31,482 bases of DNA from a virus, in the IMG/VR virus record IMGVR_UViG_3300018080_008394, positions 1 to 31,482 of that record. One strand, given 5' to 3'. Shown piece by piece: positions 1 through 8,834 of the stretch; position 1 is the first letter of the stretch; every line of letters starts with the position of its first letter. The notes under the pieces are model-generated. The model was not told the origin of the DNA. It saw nothing but the letters and a program-made list of their open reading frames with translations, and did no database searches. Made by a program: the position numbers and the translations under genes.

Positions 1-1110
1 TTCATAAGGTCGTATATTGCCATAATGATCGTCCCCGCCGCCCCAGGCCCACCGGGCGAACCTTAGCTTCTGGACGGACGCGTCCGTATAGACCTCGTAC
101 ATCCAGTCCTCCAGCTCTACCCAGTCATTTTCGAAATCCATTCCGAACTTGAGGCAATAGACCGAGCCGGAAGCAGTAAAACCTCCACCGGTGTCGACCG
201 TGAGGTACCGATTGATGGGTTGTGGCCTCGAAGCCACGCCGTCCAGGTAGAAGATGTTACCATTCGCCAAGACCGCCGAGCACACTATCCAATATAGCTG
301 ACCGGGGACGAGGTTCAGTACCTTGGGGTCCGAGGCGTTGTTCAGAAGGTCGAACTCAATCCAATCGTCGGCCCCGGCGCCAGAACCGAATTTCGAATAA
401 GCGTAGTCGACCTGGACGATGTTGGTGCCCGATGGGATGCCGTTGCTATCGGGGCGTATCTGGACGCGGAAGTTAGATGAGAACGCGCCGGCAGCCCGGT
501 AGCCCTTGAGCCATATCTTCCGGAGGGTGCCGGCCCGGGCCCGGAAGCACTGGGCCGGAACCGACCCGGAGCCGAGGCCGGTGAAGGTGGTGATGGCGGT
601 CTCCGTGAGGCCGCTATTTACATATTCTTTCATCTCCAGGACCCTGACGCTCTCAAGGGGCACCTGGACTTTCGCGCTCTCGTTGAGATCGACTTCAAAG
701 AGCTGGTTATATCCGCTCGCATGATTGGTTACGGATACAGGGTACTCTTTATCGACGATATGAGTGTTACCCCATGCGGTTGTGGGAACCTTCCGATCGG
801 CGATCCTCTGGAGCATATCAAGGCAATAAAGGGGAATATTCTTGGATTTCAGGTTTTTACCGAGGCCTCGGACCCGGCCGTAAAAAATGGAGTCGCCCCA
901 TGTGATCTCGCCGATCTCGCGTCTATAGAACTTTACGACATCGTCCTTTGCGATGGTCCGGCTATCAGTGGTCCTCCTGAGGATGAACTTCGCCTTCCCG
1001 ACTTTGTTCCTGGCGAGGCCGATCTCGTATCTGACGAGGTAGAGGGCATCAGCCTCTGACGAGAGTGACCCTACCTCGAGCTTATACTCGAACCTGTCCT
1101 GTTGAACCAT
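1..1110 (-). CDS. Baseplate-hub-like tail protein with jelly-roll domain (3' end cut by window)
   Basis: An open frame runs from an ATG at 1110 through exactly 370 codons to the window edge without a stop, so the C-terminus is missing. The start has an AGGTG site about five bases upstream, and the fibre gene ends just before it. Residues 1-115 have short beta-strands with a D-x-V...G..FYGRV pattern, as in baseplate hub or distal tail proteins that attach fibres at the tail tip. Residues about 180-330 (FRVQIRPDSNGIPSG, then LVPGQLYWIV) resemble the choice-of-anchor R type of jelly roll, which in virions is likely a carbohydrate-binding or receptor module. Placement after tape measure and fibre supports a tail-tip role. 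The hub assignment is pattern-based and moderate; the frame itself is certain. Confidence 0.75.
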   Translation of the reverse strand, partial: MVQQDRFEYKLEVGSLSSEADALYLVRYEIGLARNKVGKAKFILRRTTDSRTIAKDDVVKFYRREIGEITWGDSIFYGRVRGLGKNLKSKNIPLYCLDMLQRIADRKVPTTAWGNTHIVDKEYPVSVTNHASGYNQLFEVDLNESAKVQVPLESVRVLEMKEYVNSGLTETAITTFTGLGSGSVPAQCFRARAGTLRKIWLKGYRAAGAFSSNFRVQIRPDSNGIPSGTNIVQVDYAYSKFGSGAGADDWIEFDLLNNASDPKVLNLVPGQLYWIVCSAVLANGNIFYLDGVASRPQPINRYLTVDTGGGFTASGSVYCLKFGMDFENDWVELEDWMYEVYTDASVQKLRFARWAWGGGDDHYGNIRPYE

Positions 1111-1124
1111 TTCAACACCTATGT

Positions 1125-4100
1125 CTATGAATACGGCCTTTCCTTGATATGGGCCGTGTAATGAATGGTCGCGGTGACGGAATTCTCGCCCGCCCGTTCC
1201 TCGGGTTTGAACTCGTCGAGGGTGGCTTTCGCATAGTGCCCGTTCCTCCAGGTCCACTTGACGATCTCATCCTCGTCCGCGAGGAGTTCGTGCATGTCGG
1301 CCATGAACGCCATATGGTTCAGAGGATGGTTCCAGAGGGTCAGGTTGTCATATGTGACGCGCCCCTGGATGTCCACCGATCGGGACAGGTGTCCGGTGAC
1401 CTCGCCGTCCTCCCCGAATGATCCGTGGAAGGCGCTTTCCGCGATGATCTTCGGGGGCTCCTTGTGGTTCAGGACCGCCGGCATATGATAGAACACAATG
1501 TAATAGTCCGATGAATAGATCGTTGGGAGGAGGCCGTGGAACAATGATCTTGTCGTGGTGATGGTCCCGGTGGGCTTGATATACCATTGGTTGATGCTCG
1601 GCGAATAGCATGACACGAGAGAGTGGCTCAGGGTCCATGTTGCCGCGACGACCTGCTCCTCAGGGGACGTTGTCACCGAAAACCAATACTCGCTGTCCGT
1701 CAGATTCAGGGTCGATGACTTGACCAGGTTGTTCATGTGGAACACATGGGCGAAGGTGCATGTGAACGTCCCTGCCGAGATGTCGATGCCCTGGGATGGC
1801 CCGGCATCCGTGACCGTGTGGCCCGATCTGGACAACCGACCCTCCTCCTGCATGAAGACCCGGTATGTGGCATCGCCCAGGAGCGCCATGGTTGCGCCTG
1901 ACGCGATGGTGATTGCGGCCGTGGACTTGGACCGCATGAACACATCCAGGTCCTCTCCGGCGCCCGTGGCGGTCGTGGCGTCGACCGTGAGGACCACTGA
2001 ACCATTGACATTGATGATGTCGGCCTCCAGGTCGCCCTCGATGGTCGTGTTGTTGGTCTCATAGTCGACCGAGACCCCGTCATCCGCCCAGAAATCGCCA
2101 TATGTCCGGGTCAGGTCGAAGTTGACGGTCGCGGCCGTCCCCCCGTCCTCGAGATAGACCAGGACCGTGTCCTCGTTGTCGGGGAGTTCGGTGTAACTGG
2201 AGACCGTGATGTCGCCCCCGTCCGGGATGACGATGATATATTCCCCGGGCGTCCCTGCGTCACCTATGAGGACGGCCCCATCCCCGAGACATATGTTCTC
2301 CGGGTCCCAAGAGGAGTATGTCATCTCGACGGTCAATCCGTCACTGACCTGGATGTCGCATCCGGAGCAGTCTTGAATAGTGATGTGGTCTAAGCCTGAT
2401 TGGGACTTCGTGAACGTCATGCCGTTCTCGGCGTGGTTGATGTCGTTATAAGTGAAGGACGTAACCGTTGTCCCACCCTCTATCCATACCCCCGAGTTCC
2501 CGCCAGTGGTCTTCGAGTAATAGAAGTCGCACTGATCGATGTCGATGGTCCCCGCGAACCTGGCCGTATCATAGGCCCGGAATTCGGTATAATCCGCCGT
2601 GACATCGATGGCGCATGTGTAGCCCCAATAGTTTGTAGGCGCGTCCCCTCCGGCGGATGCGAAGTAGACGAAGTGGAGGGCGTCGCCCTTTGTGGTTAGG
2701 GTTCCGGCGGATGCGCCGAACCCGGAGGAGGCGTCGTCATCGAACGTCCAGGTCAGGGCCGTTCCCTGGCCCGTGGCGGTCGTGGCGTCTATGTCGAGTT
2801 CCCCGCCGGACTGGACATCGATGCCTATGAGGGACACGGTCTGGCCGTCCGTGACCTTGGACCCGGATGTTATGGTTAGGGTTTGCTCGAAGTCTGCTGT
2901 CCCGGCGTTTAGGTCGAGGATGCCGGTCCCGGATGTGCCTACGGTCCCGTCTCCGTCGAGGGTGCCGGTCAAGTCGAACTCATTGGCCGACACGCCGAAG
3001 GTTGTGTCGGTCTTTACGGTGAGGTCCGTGACTTGTTCGTTCTCGTCAGCATTTACCACGGTGGAGCCGGTGTTTACGTCCCATAGAATGATGCTGTCGC
3101 CGTCGGCCGGGTCGGTCGTGGCTTCGTCCACGTCCACGGAGCCGAAGTAGTCCATGCGGGTCGCTGTGCCGTTCACGCCGTCCACTATGAGGCCCATAGA
3201 GCCGACGGTCTGCTTCACGTCGGGGTCCGAGTTAGTTGGCGACCATGTCACCGTAGTCATGTTGATGACCACATCTCCGGCACCTACGAGATATACGTCC
3301 TGTGAACCGTGGCTGGATGTAGAGCCATTCTCATCCTCGTTGAACCGAACGTTCGTGCCGAAGTCCCAAGGCGATGACCAGACGCCTCCTGTATTGACGA
3401 GGACGCCGTAAGTGGAGCCCCCGAAGGAAACGTCCGAGAGGGACCATGCCGTTGGATATTGATTGACATAGACGCCCCTGTTCATCATGTTATGGCATTG
3501 GTTATAAGTGTGATCGCTGTTCGTTTCCACGAGGACGTAGTAACCATCCTCAAGGATGCATTCCGAGAATGAGAACGTCCCCTGTCCTTGGAGAATGTTC
3601 GATGTGTTGGACCCGCCCCATGATATCGTGAAGTCGGAGCCATCCCCGTCAATGGACAACGTTCCATTATTGTCGATGGCCTTCGTGTTCGCCATAGTTA
3701 TGGACCCGCCCCCTGCAGACGCGCTGGAGATTTCACCGCCCGTGTTGATGGTTACATTGTCGTTAAGGGTCCAGTCTGCTGCGGACAAGTCTATCTTCCC
3801 TCCATTGGCGACGGTCGTGGTCCCAGTGATGTTCACTGAATATCCCGCGTTGGTCTTGAGGTCTCCATTTGTGACGGCGAGGGCTCCGTCGAACACGGTG
3901 GACCCGGAGGTTATTTCGACATCGGCGGTCGCGTGATTGATGGTAAGATTATAAAGATTGCCCGACGTCCCGGTGAGGTCGGCCTTCGTTGCCGTGGATG
4001 TCGTGATAATCGTCGTTCCTCCGTTGTTGGTCCAAATCGCATCATTGTCGATGGCAAACCCTCCGGCAGTTTCCCCGGTGATGGTAGTATTCTGGCTTGT

Positions 4101-7100
4101 GGGCTGTAGGTAGTTCCCACCGGTCAAGGTCAAGGACTTGAACGATGTCGCTCCGAAGCGGTAGGTATTCGTGACATGGCCTATCTGTCGAGCAGTTATT
4201 GAACAATTACCGGTAACGGTGAGAGGCAGGGTTTCCGTGGCGGTCGCGGCGAGAGCCCCGGATACAGTGAGGTCGTTCCCCGCCGATATACCGTTCACCG
4301 ATGCCAAGATGTAATATGACGCATTCGAGATCTGTAGATTATAGAACGCATCGCCCCCACTGTTGAGGAGTGCGTCCGATGTCAAGCTCGTTCCATCGAT
4401 AAGAGTCAGGCCGTCATTGTGGACATATGCCCCGGCGGCATCTATATACCAACAATATCCAGCATCGCTTTCTCCTTTGATTTGAAGTGTTCCGGTCGGG
4501 CCGGTCGTTGAGCCTCCCGCGTTAACGGTCATGGATTTGAAATAGTTGGTCTGTCCGTTGATGGACATGTCCAAGGTTCCGGTGACGTCCGCGTGGCCAG
4601 TTATTTCAAACCTCCCGGCGGCGTCTATACACTGGGCCGTCCCGGAGTTAACGATGAGGTCGTTGGTCGCTCTGACATATCCGTTGTTGGCTTGCAACGT
4701 CCCGCCATCGACGATGATGTCATGGGCGACCGTATGCCCATACCCGTAACTGTCCCATGTTCCGGCCGTGACCGTGAGGTCATGGGTTGGTAAAAATCCG
4801 CCCTGGACATACACGGTCCCTCCCGCGCCGTCGAACTCGACATCGTAAGGGCTTTCCCCGGTGGCCGAATAGAAATCGATATAGGCGGTTCCTCCTCCAT
4901 AGGTCAATTTGACGAGGCACGAATTATAGGTGATCGTGCCGTCATTGTCAAAGGCATATCCACCGGTCGCCTCCTTCGAGGTTATGACCACGTCCTCGCT
5001 GTCGAACACGACCGTCCCGGTGTTGATGAGGGCCCCGAGGGTCAAGTATCTTGATAGGGATGCGTCATAGAAGTTCAGGGTTCCTGCGACTACGCAATCT
5101 TCAACGACCGTGAGCCTCGTGTCGGGGTTGGTCCAGTCGGTCAATTGCCCCTGTGTGATATTTAGGTCATGCTCGACATAGACGTGGGCATTCGTCGCCC
5201 CCGCGATGTCGATGGCCGCGCCAGCATGGTTGATGGTGAGATCGTAGAACTTGTTCGATGGAACACCGGCGGACGCCCCGGGATATAAGTGACTCGCCGT
5301 CGGGGTCGTTATTATGACATGACCTCCGTTGTTATTGACGGTCCCGCTCCCAACTTCTAGGCAATATCCAACAGACGATTCGCCATCGACCGTGAGGGTG
5401 TCCGATGGCAAGTTCAATGTCGCGGACCCGCTCGCGGACTTGAGGCTGTTGAATACGCTTGTCGGGTCGATGCTGTCCATATCCAACGTTCCGGCCGACA
5501 TGAAGATATCGTGCATATCCATGACGCCGTCGCCCATGTCGAACGTTCCTGCCGTGTGCGTCCATAGACCCTCGACGGTCATGTCGTCGGGGTTTCCTCC
5601 AAGCGTTATGGAATGCGTCGGATGGTTGAACGTCACCGTGTTCAAAGGCAGACCGTCAGATGGTGCCCATAATACACCGGCCCCGAGGGCGGTATCGAGG
5701 GATACTATATTGCCGTTATTGTGGTCCCATGTCATTGTGGTCTGGTTGAATATGAATTGGTATCCGCTTGCGATGCCTTCACCGGCACCGGCCCCGCCCG
5801 TGAGCGTCATCGTGTCAGAGGTCAGCGTCGCGTCCGATGTCACCGTTCCAGCATGGAAATACTCGAACTCGTTCGCCGCGTTTCCTCCGTCGAAGGTTCC
5901 ACCATGCAGATAGAGGCCCTCGGCGGTGAGCGCATATGTCGCCGCGTCGAACCCTGTATCGACGGGGATGGATATCTCGTCGGCGTTCGCCATCGCCGCG
6001 CCGAGGGTGTAGGACGTCGCGGTATAGGCCCCGTTGCTGTCATAGTAATCTGCAAGGGTCAAGTCCCCGGTGATGTCGGCGGTCTGCCATCCCGCGTCCG
6101 GCGTCGTTGATGTCAATGGACCATAGACTGTGAAATCAGGGGTCGCGTCCTTTGCGATAATCCATGCGGACCCGCTATTGATGGATACGCCGTGGGTGAT
6201 TGTGCATTGGTCGAGTTGGGCAGAACCTCCGTTCGCCATTATAATGTCGTATTGTAGATAGCCGGTGCCTCCGCGTTGGCTGTCGAATGTGCATGATGTG
6301 AACGTCGGGGTCGTTGTCGTTGAAATCCAGACAGCACCATAGTCACCGCCGGATGATGTGAACGTGCAATTCTCCATCTGGGTATAGGTCTGTCCGCTCC
6401 CGGATAGTTGAAGGCCGAGGCCGTTGTTGGTATCCCCGCATGTGCTCTTGAAGTATTCAATGTCGATGATGGAATTGGTTGAGAGATTAACGACATCCGT
6501 GTCATAGAACTCGACCTCGTTCCCCGCGCCTCCGGTCATTTCGATGGTTCCAAATACCGTAACGGCCTTCCCTGGATTTCCAGTTATGACGGTTGAGCCC
6601 GTCGTGCATTTGAACGTATCATTGGCCGTTATGATGACGCCATCGATGGTGACGTCGTCATCAATTTCAATAGTAATCCCGCCCCCGCCGGAAGTGATGT
6701 CAACCTGAACGTCGGTGAGCGCGAGATGGATTGTCGCACCGGAAACGCGGTCCCAATTGAGGTCCGATGTGTCTATGATTGCCGGGAACGATGCGTCCGC
6801 TCCGGTGATATAGATGTCGCCGGCATTAGAGGGCGCGAAGGCATGACCGCCCTTGATATATCCAGATGCGGACCAAGAGCCGAAGGTATATGTCTTGGCG
6901 TATGTCCTGATATCATATCCAAAAACCCATGACAATTCATGCTCGATGGTCGCGTTCATGTTGAGGTCGAGATAATAAATCCCGCCCGCCTTTTGAATGT
7001 CGTAGAACGTCGTGTCATTCCCGTCGATGGCCGCCGTCACAGCCGTGGGTGCGGTGATCAATTTCCCGTCGTTGTGTGCGAAGGTCCCGCCGTTCATGTA

Positions 7101-8018
7101 AAGGCGATACAATATTGTGAACGAGCCGGAACCGTCGGGGGCCTCAAACGTGCCCCCTGTTGAAATAATATAATATGCGTTGCATGTCCATGATGCATCC
7201 TCGCCGAACGTCCCGCCGGATATGGTTGCGAGCCAATCGATAGTCATCGAATTGGTCCCCGGCAGGAAGTCGCCGACGGCCCATGTGACGGCCCCGTTCT
7301 CGGACCCGGCGTCGTCGACCGTGAAATCGTCGCCGAGGTCGAGGTCGCCGGTGAAGCCGACGGCGGACGTCAACTCCCCTATGGTGATGGCGGCCGAGGT
7401 TGTGATGGTGTCCGCCGTCGCGTCCAGCTTCGCCGTATCGTTGTTGTCGTCGGGCACCGTGCCAGCAACGTCCCAGTTATCGAGCGTAGACCAATCATTG
7501 TCCGCGCCTCCACTATCCCATATATAATCGGTGTGGTTGAGTGGTGCGTAGGGGAATAGATTGACCCCCTTGCACGTCACCCATCTCCAATCCTTCGACA
7601 CCTTGAAGAATGCACCGTCCTTGAATACGTCCCCGTACTTGAGGTCGGCCTCGTAGAAGTATTCTATGATTTCGGTGCCAAACGCCTTATCGCGTGTCTT
7701 TAAGACAATGCCGGGGGGATCGAGGCCGCTATCTTCCATGAGGCGTATGATTTCGCCACGGTTGACCCTATGCTCCTTGGCCAACTTATCGACGGACACG
7801 CCCGAAGCGAGTGCCTGCACGATTATGGGTATGATTTCCATGTCCTCGGGCATTATGGATACATTGAAGTATTTGAGAAGGTCGGCGTCCATGGTGTCCT
7901 TCTTCGCATTGAACGCTGTGTATTCCCCGTCCATGTTGTAACGGGTCGGCCTTGTTCTAACCGCCTTTTGGTCCTTCTTTACATCAGCGGTCTTACTCCA
8001 ATGTATCCAATTGGTCAT
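1125..8018 (-). CDS. Giant beta-helical tail fibre / adhesin (2297 residues)
   Basis: The start chosen is the ATG at 8018 (MTNWIHW...). It follows an AAGGAGG site inside the last codons of the preceding gene; a longer frame to 8108 would overlap that gene by 86 bases and has no such site. Residues about 45-90 look like a small helix-turn-helix-type helical domain. From about residue 160 (a W-x-x-NW motif, then VPDDNNDTA) the protein becomes Gly/Thr/Asp/Asn-rich with short strands and GGTF, SGGT and DGGTL turns, typical of right-handed parallel beta-helices in fibres and adhesins. A related segment of the form aGyaiDNdG...iitt...NLtInha recurs near residues 876, 1013, 1180, 1313 and, weaker, 1442. 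The last 100 residues leave the repeat style and look like a compact tail-attachment domain. It probably contacts the host surface. The fold is inferred from composition and repeats; no enzymatic motif was seen. Confidence 0.85.
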   Translation of the reverse strand: MTNWIHWSKTADVKKDQKAVRTRPTRYNMDGEYTAFNAKKDTMDADLLKYFNVSIMPEDMEIIPIIVQALASGVSVDKLAKEHRVNRGEIIRLMEDSGLDPPGIVLKTRDKAFGTEIIEYFYEADLKYGDVFKDGAFFKVSKDWRWVTCKGVNLFPYAPLNHTDYIWDSGGADNDWSTLDNWDVAGTVPDDNNDTAKLDATADTITTSAAITIGELTSAVGFTGDLDLGDDFTVDDAGSENGAVTWAVGDFLPGTNSMTIDWLATISGGTFGEDASWTCNAYYIISTGGTFEAPDGSGSFTILYRLYMNGGTFAHNDGKLITAPTAVTAAIDGNDTTFYDIQKAGGIYYLDLNMNATIEHELSWVFGYDIRTYAKTYTFGSWSASGYIKGGHAFAPSNAGDIYITGADASFPAIIDTSDLNWDRVSGATIHLALTDVQVDITSGGGGITIEIDDDVTIDGVIITANDTFKCTTGSTVITGNPGKAVTVFGTIEMTGGAGNEVEFYDTDVVNLSTNSIIDIEYFKSTCGDTNNGLGLQLSGSGQTYTQMENCTFTSSGGDYGAVWISTTTTPTFTSCTFDSQRGGTGYLQYDIIMANGGSAQLDQCTITHGVSINSGSAWIIAKDATPDFTVYGPLTSTTPDAGWQTADITGDLTLADYYDSNGAYTATSYTLGAAMANADEISIPVDTGFDAATYALTAEGLYLHGGTFDGGNAANEFEYFHAGTVTSDATLTSDTMTLTGGAGAGEGIASGYQFIFNQTTMTWDHNNGNIVSLDTALGAGVLWAPSDGLPLNTVTFNHPTHSITLGGNPDDMTVEGLWTHTAGTFDMGDGVMDMHDIFMSAGTLDMDSIDPTSVFNSLKSASGSATLNLPSDTLTVDGESSVGYCLEVGSGTVNNNGGHVIITTPTASHLYPGASAGVPSNKFYDLTINHAGAAIDIAGATNAHVYVEHDLNITQGQLTDWTNPDTRLTVVEDCVVAGTLNFYDASLSRYLTLGALINTGTVVFDSEDVVITSKEATGGYAFDNDGTITYNSCLVKLTYGGGTAYIDFYSATGESPYDVEFDGAGGTVYVQGGFLPTHDLTVTAGTWDSYGYGHTVAHDIIVDGGTLQANNGYVRATNDLIVNSGTAQCIDAAGRFEITGHADVTGTLDMSINGQTNYFKSMTVNAGGSTTGPTGTLQIKGESDAGYCWYIDAAGAYVHNDGLTLIDGTSLTSDALLNSGGDAFYNLQISNASYYILASVNGISAGNDLTVSGALAATATETLPLTVTGNCSITARQIGHVTNTYRFGATSFKSLTLTGGNYLQPTSQNTTITGETAGGFAIDNDAIWTNNGGTTIITTSTATKADLTGTSGNLYNLTINHATADVEITSGSTVFDGALAVTNGDLKTNAGYSVNITGTTTVANGGKIDLSAADWTLNDNVTINTGGEISSASAGGGSITMANTKAIDNNGTLSIDGDGSDFTISWGGSNTSNILQGQGTFSFSECILEDGYYVLVETNSDHTYNQCHNMMNRGVYVNQYPTAWSLSDVSFGGSTYGVLVNTGGVWSSPWDFGTNVRFNEDENGSTSSHGSQDVYLVGAGDVVINMTTVTWSPTNSDPDVKQTVGSMGLIVDGVNGTATRMDYFGSVDVDEATTDPADGDSIILWDVNTGSTVVNADENEQVTDLTVKTDTTFGVSANEFDLTGTLDGDGTVGTSGTGILDLNAGTADFEQTLTITSGSKVTDGQTVSLIGIDVQSGGELDIDATTATGQGTALTWTFDDDASSGFGASAGTLTTKGDALHFVYFASAGGDAPTNYWGYTCAIDVTADYTEFRAYDTARFAGTIDIDQCDFYYSKTTGGNSGVWIEGGTTVTSFTYNDINHAENGMTFTKSQSGLDHITIQDCSGCDIQVSDGLTVEMTYSSWDPENICLGDGAVLIGDAGTPGEYIIVIPDGGDITVSSYTELPDNEDTVLVYLEDGGTAATVNFDLTRTYGDFWADDGVSVDYETNNTTIEGDLEADIINVNGSVVLTVDATTATGAGEDLDVFMRSKSTAAITIASGATMALLGDATYRVFMQEEGRLSRSGHTVTDAGPSQGIDISAGTFTCTFAHVFHMNNLVKSSTLNLTDSEYWFSVTTSPEEQVVAATWTLSHSLVSCYSPSINQWYIKPTGTITTTRSLFHGLLPTIYSSDYYIVFYHMPAVLNHKEPPKIIAESAFHGSFGEDGEVTGHLSRSVDIQGRVTYDNLTLWNHPLNHMAFMADMHELLADEDEIVKWTWRNGHYAKATLDEFKPEERAGENSVTATIHYTAHIKERPYS

Positions 8019-8022
8019 CGCC

Positions 8023-8526
8023 TCAATCCTCCTTGTCCTGCTTTTCGAGGTCCATGATATAGTCCACTTCATATACGCCCTTCTTGCGCATGGCCTCGCG
8101 GAACACACGGGACGATACGGGTTTGGTCTCCTTGCCCATGGTATTCCGGTCCTGACGGTTTAGGCCGTCCGGCCTTGTCTCGACCCCGAGCGTCCATAGG
8201 ACGGACATCGGAATGTTGAGTTCTTCCTGCTCCACCTCGCCGTACCCCGCGCCGATGGCCTTCTCGATGCCCCGCTTCACGCGATAGCGTAGTTCTACCA
8301 AGTCATCAAGGGCATACTTATCCGTGGAGACGGTCGATTTTAGGGTTATGGTTACAACCCCTTCCTTGTCCGTTTCACAGTTATAGTATGTATCCATGAA
8401 GTCCTGATGCTCCACGGCCACCACGCGAATTAGGTCCACGAGGATACGTTCCTGCTTCGCGCTGCTAAAGCCCCGGCCCGGCTTTTGGGCCAATTGGACC
8501 TTTAGCAGATACGTGTTGTCGCTCAT
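8023..8526 (-). CDS. Tail protein of unknown function (167 aa)
   Basis: This frame starts with an ATGA overlap on the previous gene's stop, preceded by GGGAGGAAAA, and ends five bases before the fibre start. Its last codons carry the fibre's ribosome-binding site, so the two are likely translationally coupled. The protein has no signal peptide or membrane segment. The first half is beta-rich (TYLLKVQLAQ, VVTITLKSTV); the tail is strongly charged. I do not recognise a family. Its place between tape measure and fibre suggests a distal-tail or baseplate part, or an assembly factor for the fibre; that is inference from order only. Confidence 0.75.
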   Translation of the reverse strand: MSDNTYLLKVQLAQKPGRGFSSAKQERILVDLIRVVAVEHQDFMDTYYNCETDKEGVVTITLKSTVSTDKYALDDLVELRYRVKRGIEKAIGAGYGEVEQEELNIPMSVLWTLGVETRPDGLNRQDRNTMGKETKPVSSRVFREAMRKKGVYEVDYIMDLEKQDKED

Positions 8527-8834
8527 TTTTCCTCCCTCACATTTTCCTCAAGAGCGGGGACCTCGGCATATAGGCCCTTCTTGACCCATGGTGCGAGGCG
8601 CTTCTTACGGGCGGTTTCGTCACCGCTCAATGAGATGGATATCTTCTTGTAGTTCCCCTTAACGTGGATGAATAGGTTGGTTGCGATTTCCCAACCGGAC
8701 GGCATTGTCCCGTCAGGGGTCTTGAATTGAGCATCGTCCGCGAGTTTCATCTCGACCTTGACCTCGACCCTATTGATGTCCCAGGACAGGACCCTCGCCT
8801 TTAGGACCTTGAACAGCTTGAGCCCGGCGTTCAT
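8523..8834 (-). CDS. Small tail protein of unknown function (103 aa)
   Basis: The gene overlaps both neighbours by four bases (ATGA junctions), so it belongs to one translational unit with the tape measure and the 167-residue protein. The sequence alternates hydrophobic and charged residues in short strands (VEVKVEMKL, NLFIHVKG, KISISLSG), suggesting a small beta-sandwich, followed by a basic and then acidic C-terminal helix. No catalytic or metal motif is visible. A distal tail or tail-tip adaptor role fits its position directly after the tape measure, but the family is not recognised. Confidence 0.7.
   Translation of the reverse strand: MNAGLKLFKVLKARVLSWDINRVEVKVEMKLADDAQFKTPDGTMPSGWEIATNLFIHVKGNYKKISISLSGDETARKKRLAPWVKKGLYAEVPALEENVREEK

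Noticed and set aside
5329-5913. 194-codon plus-strand frame
   Set aside because: It is the antisense of fibre repeats, with Pro/Ser-rich composition typical of shadow frames.
1149-8057. Many plus-strand frames opposite the fibre gene
   Set aside because: They mirror the repetitive, GC-rich fibre codons, lack ribosome-binding sites in order and show no recognisable domains.
8019-8108. Longer N-terminus of the fibre
   Set aside because: It would overlap the previous gene by 86 bases, while the ATG at 8018 has an ideal AAGGAGG.
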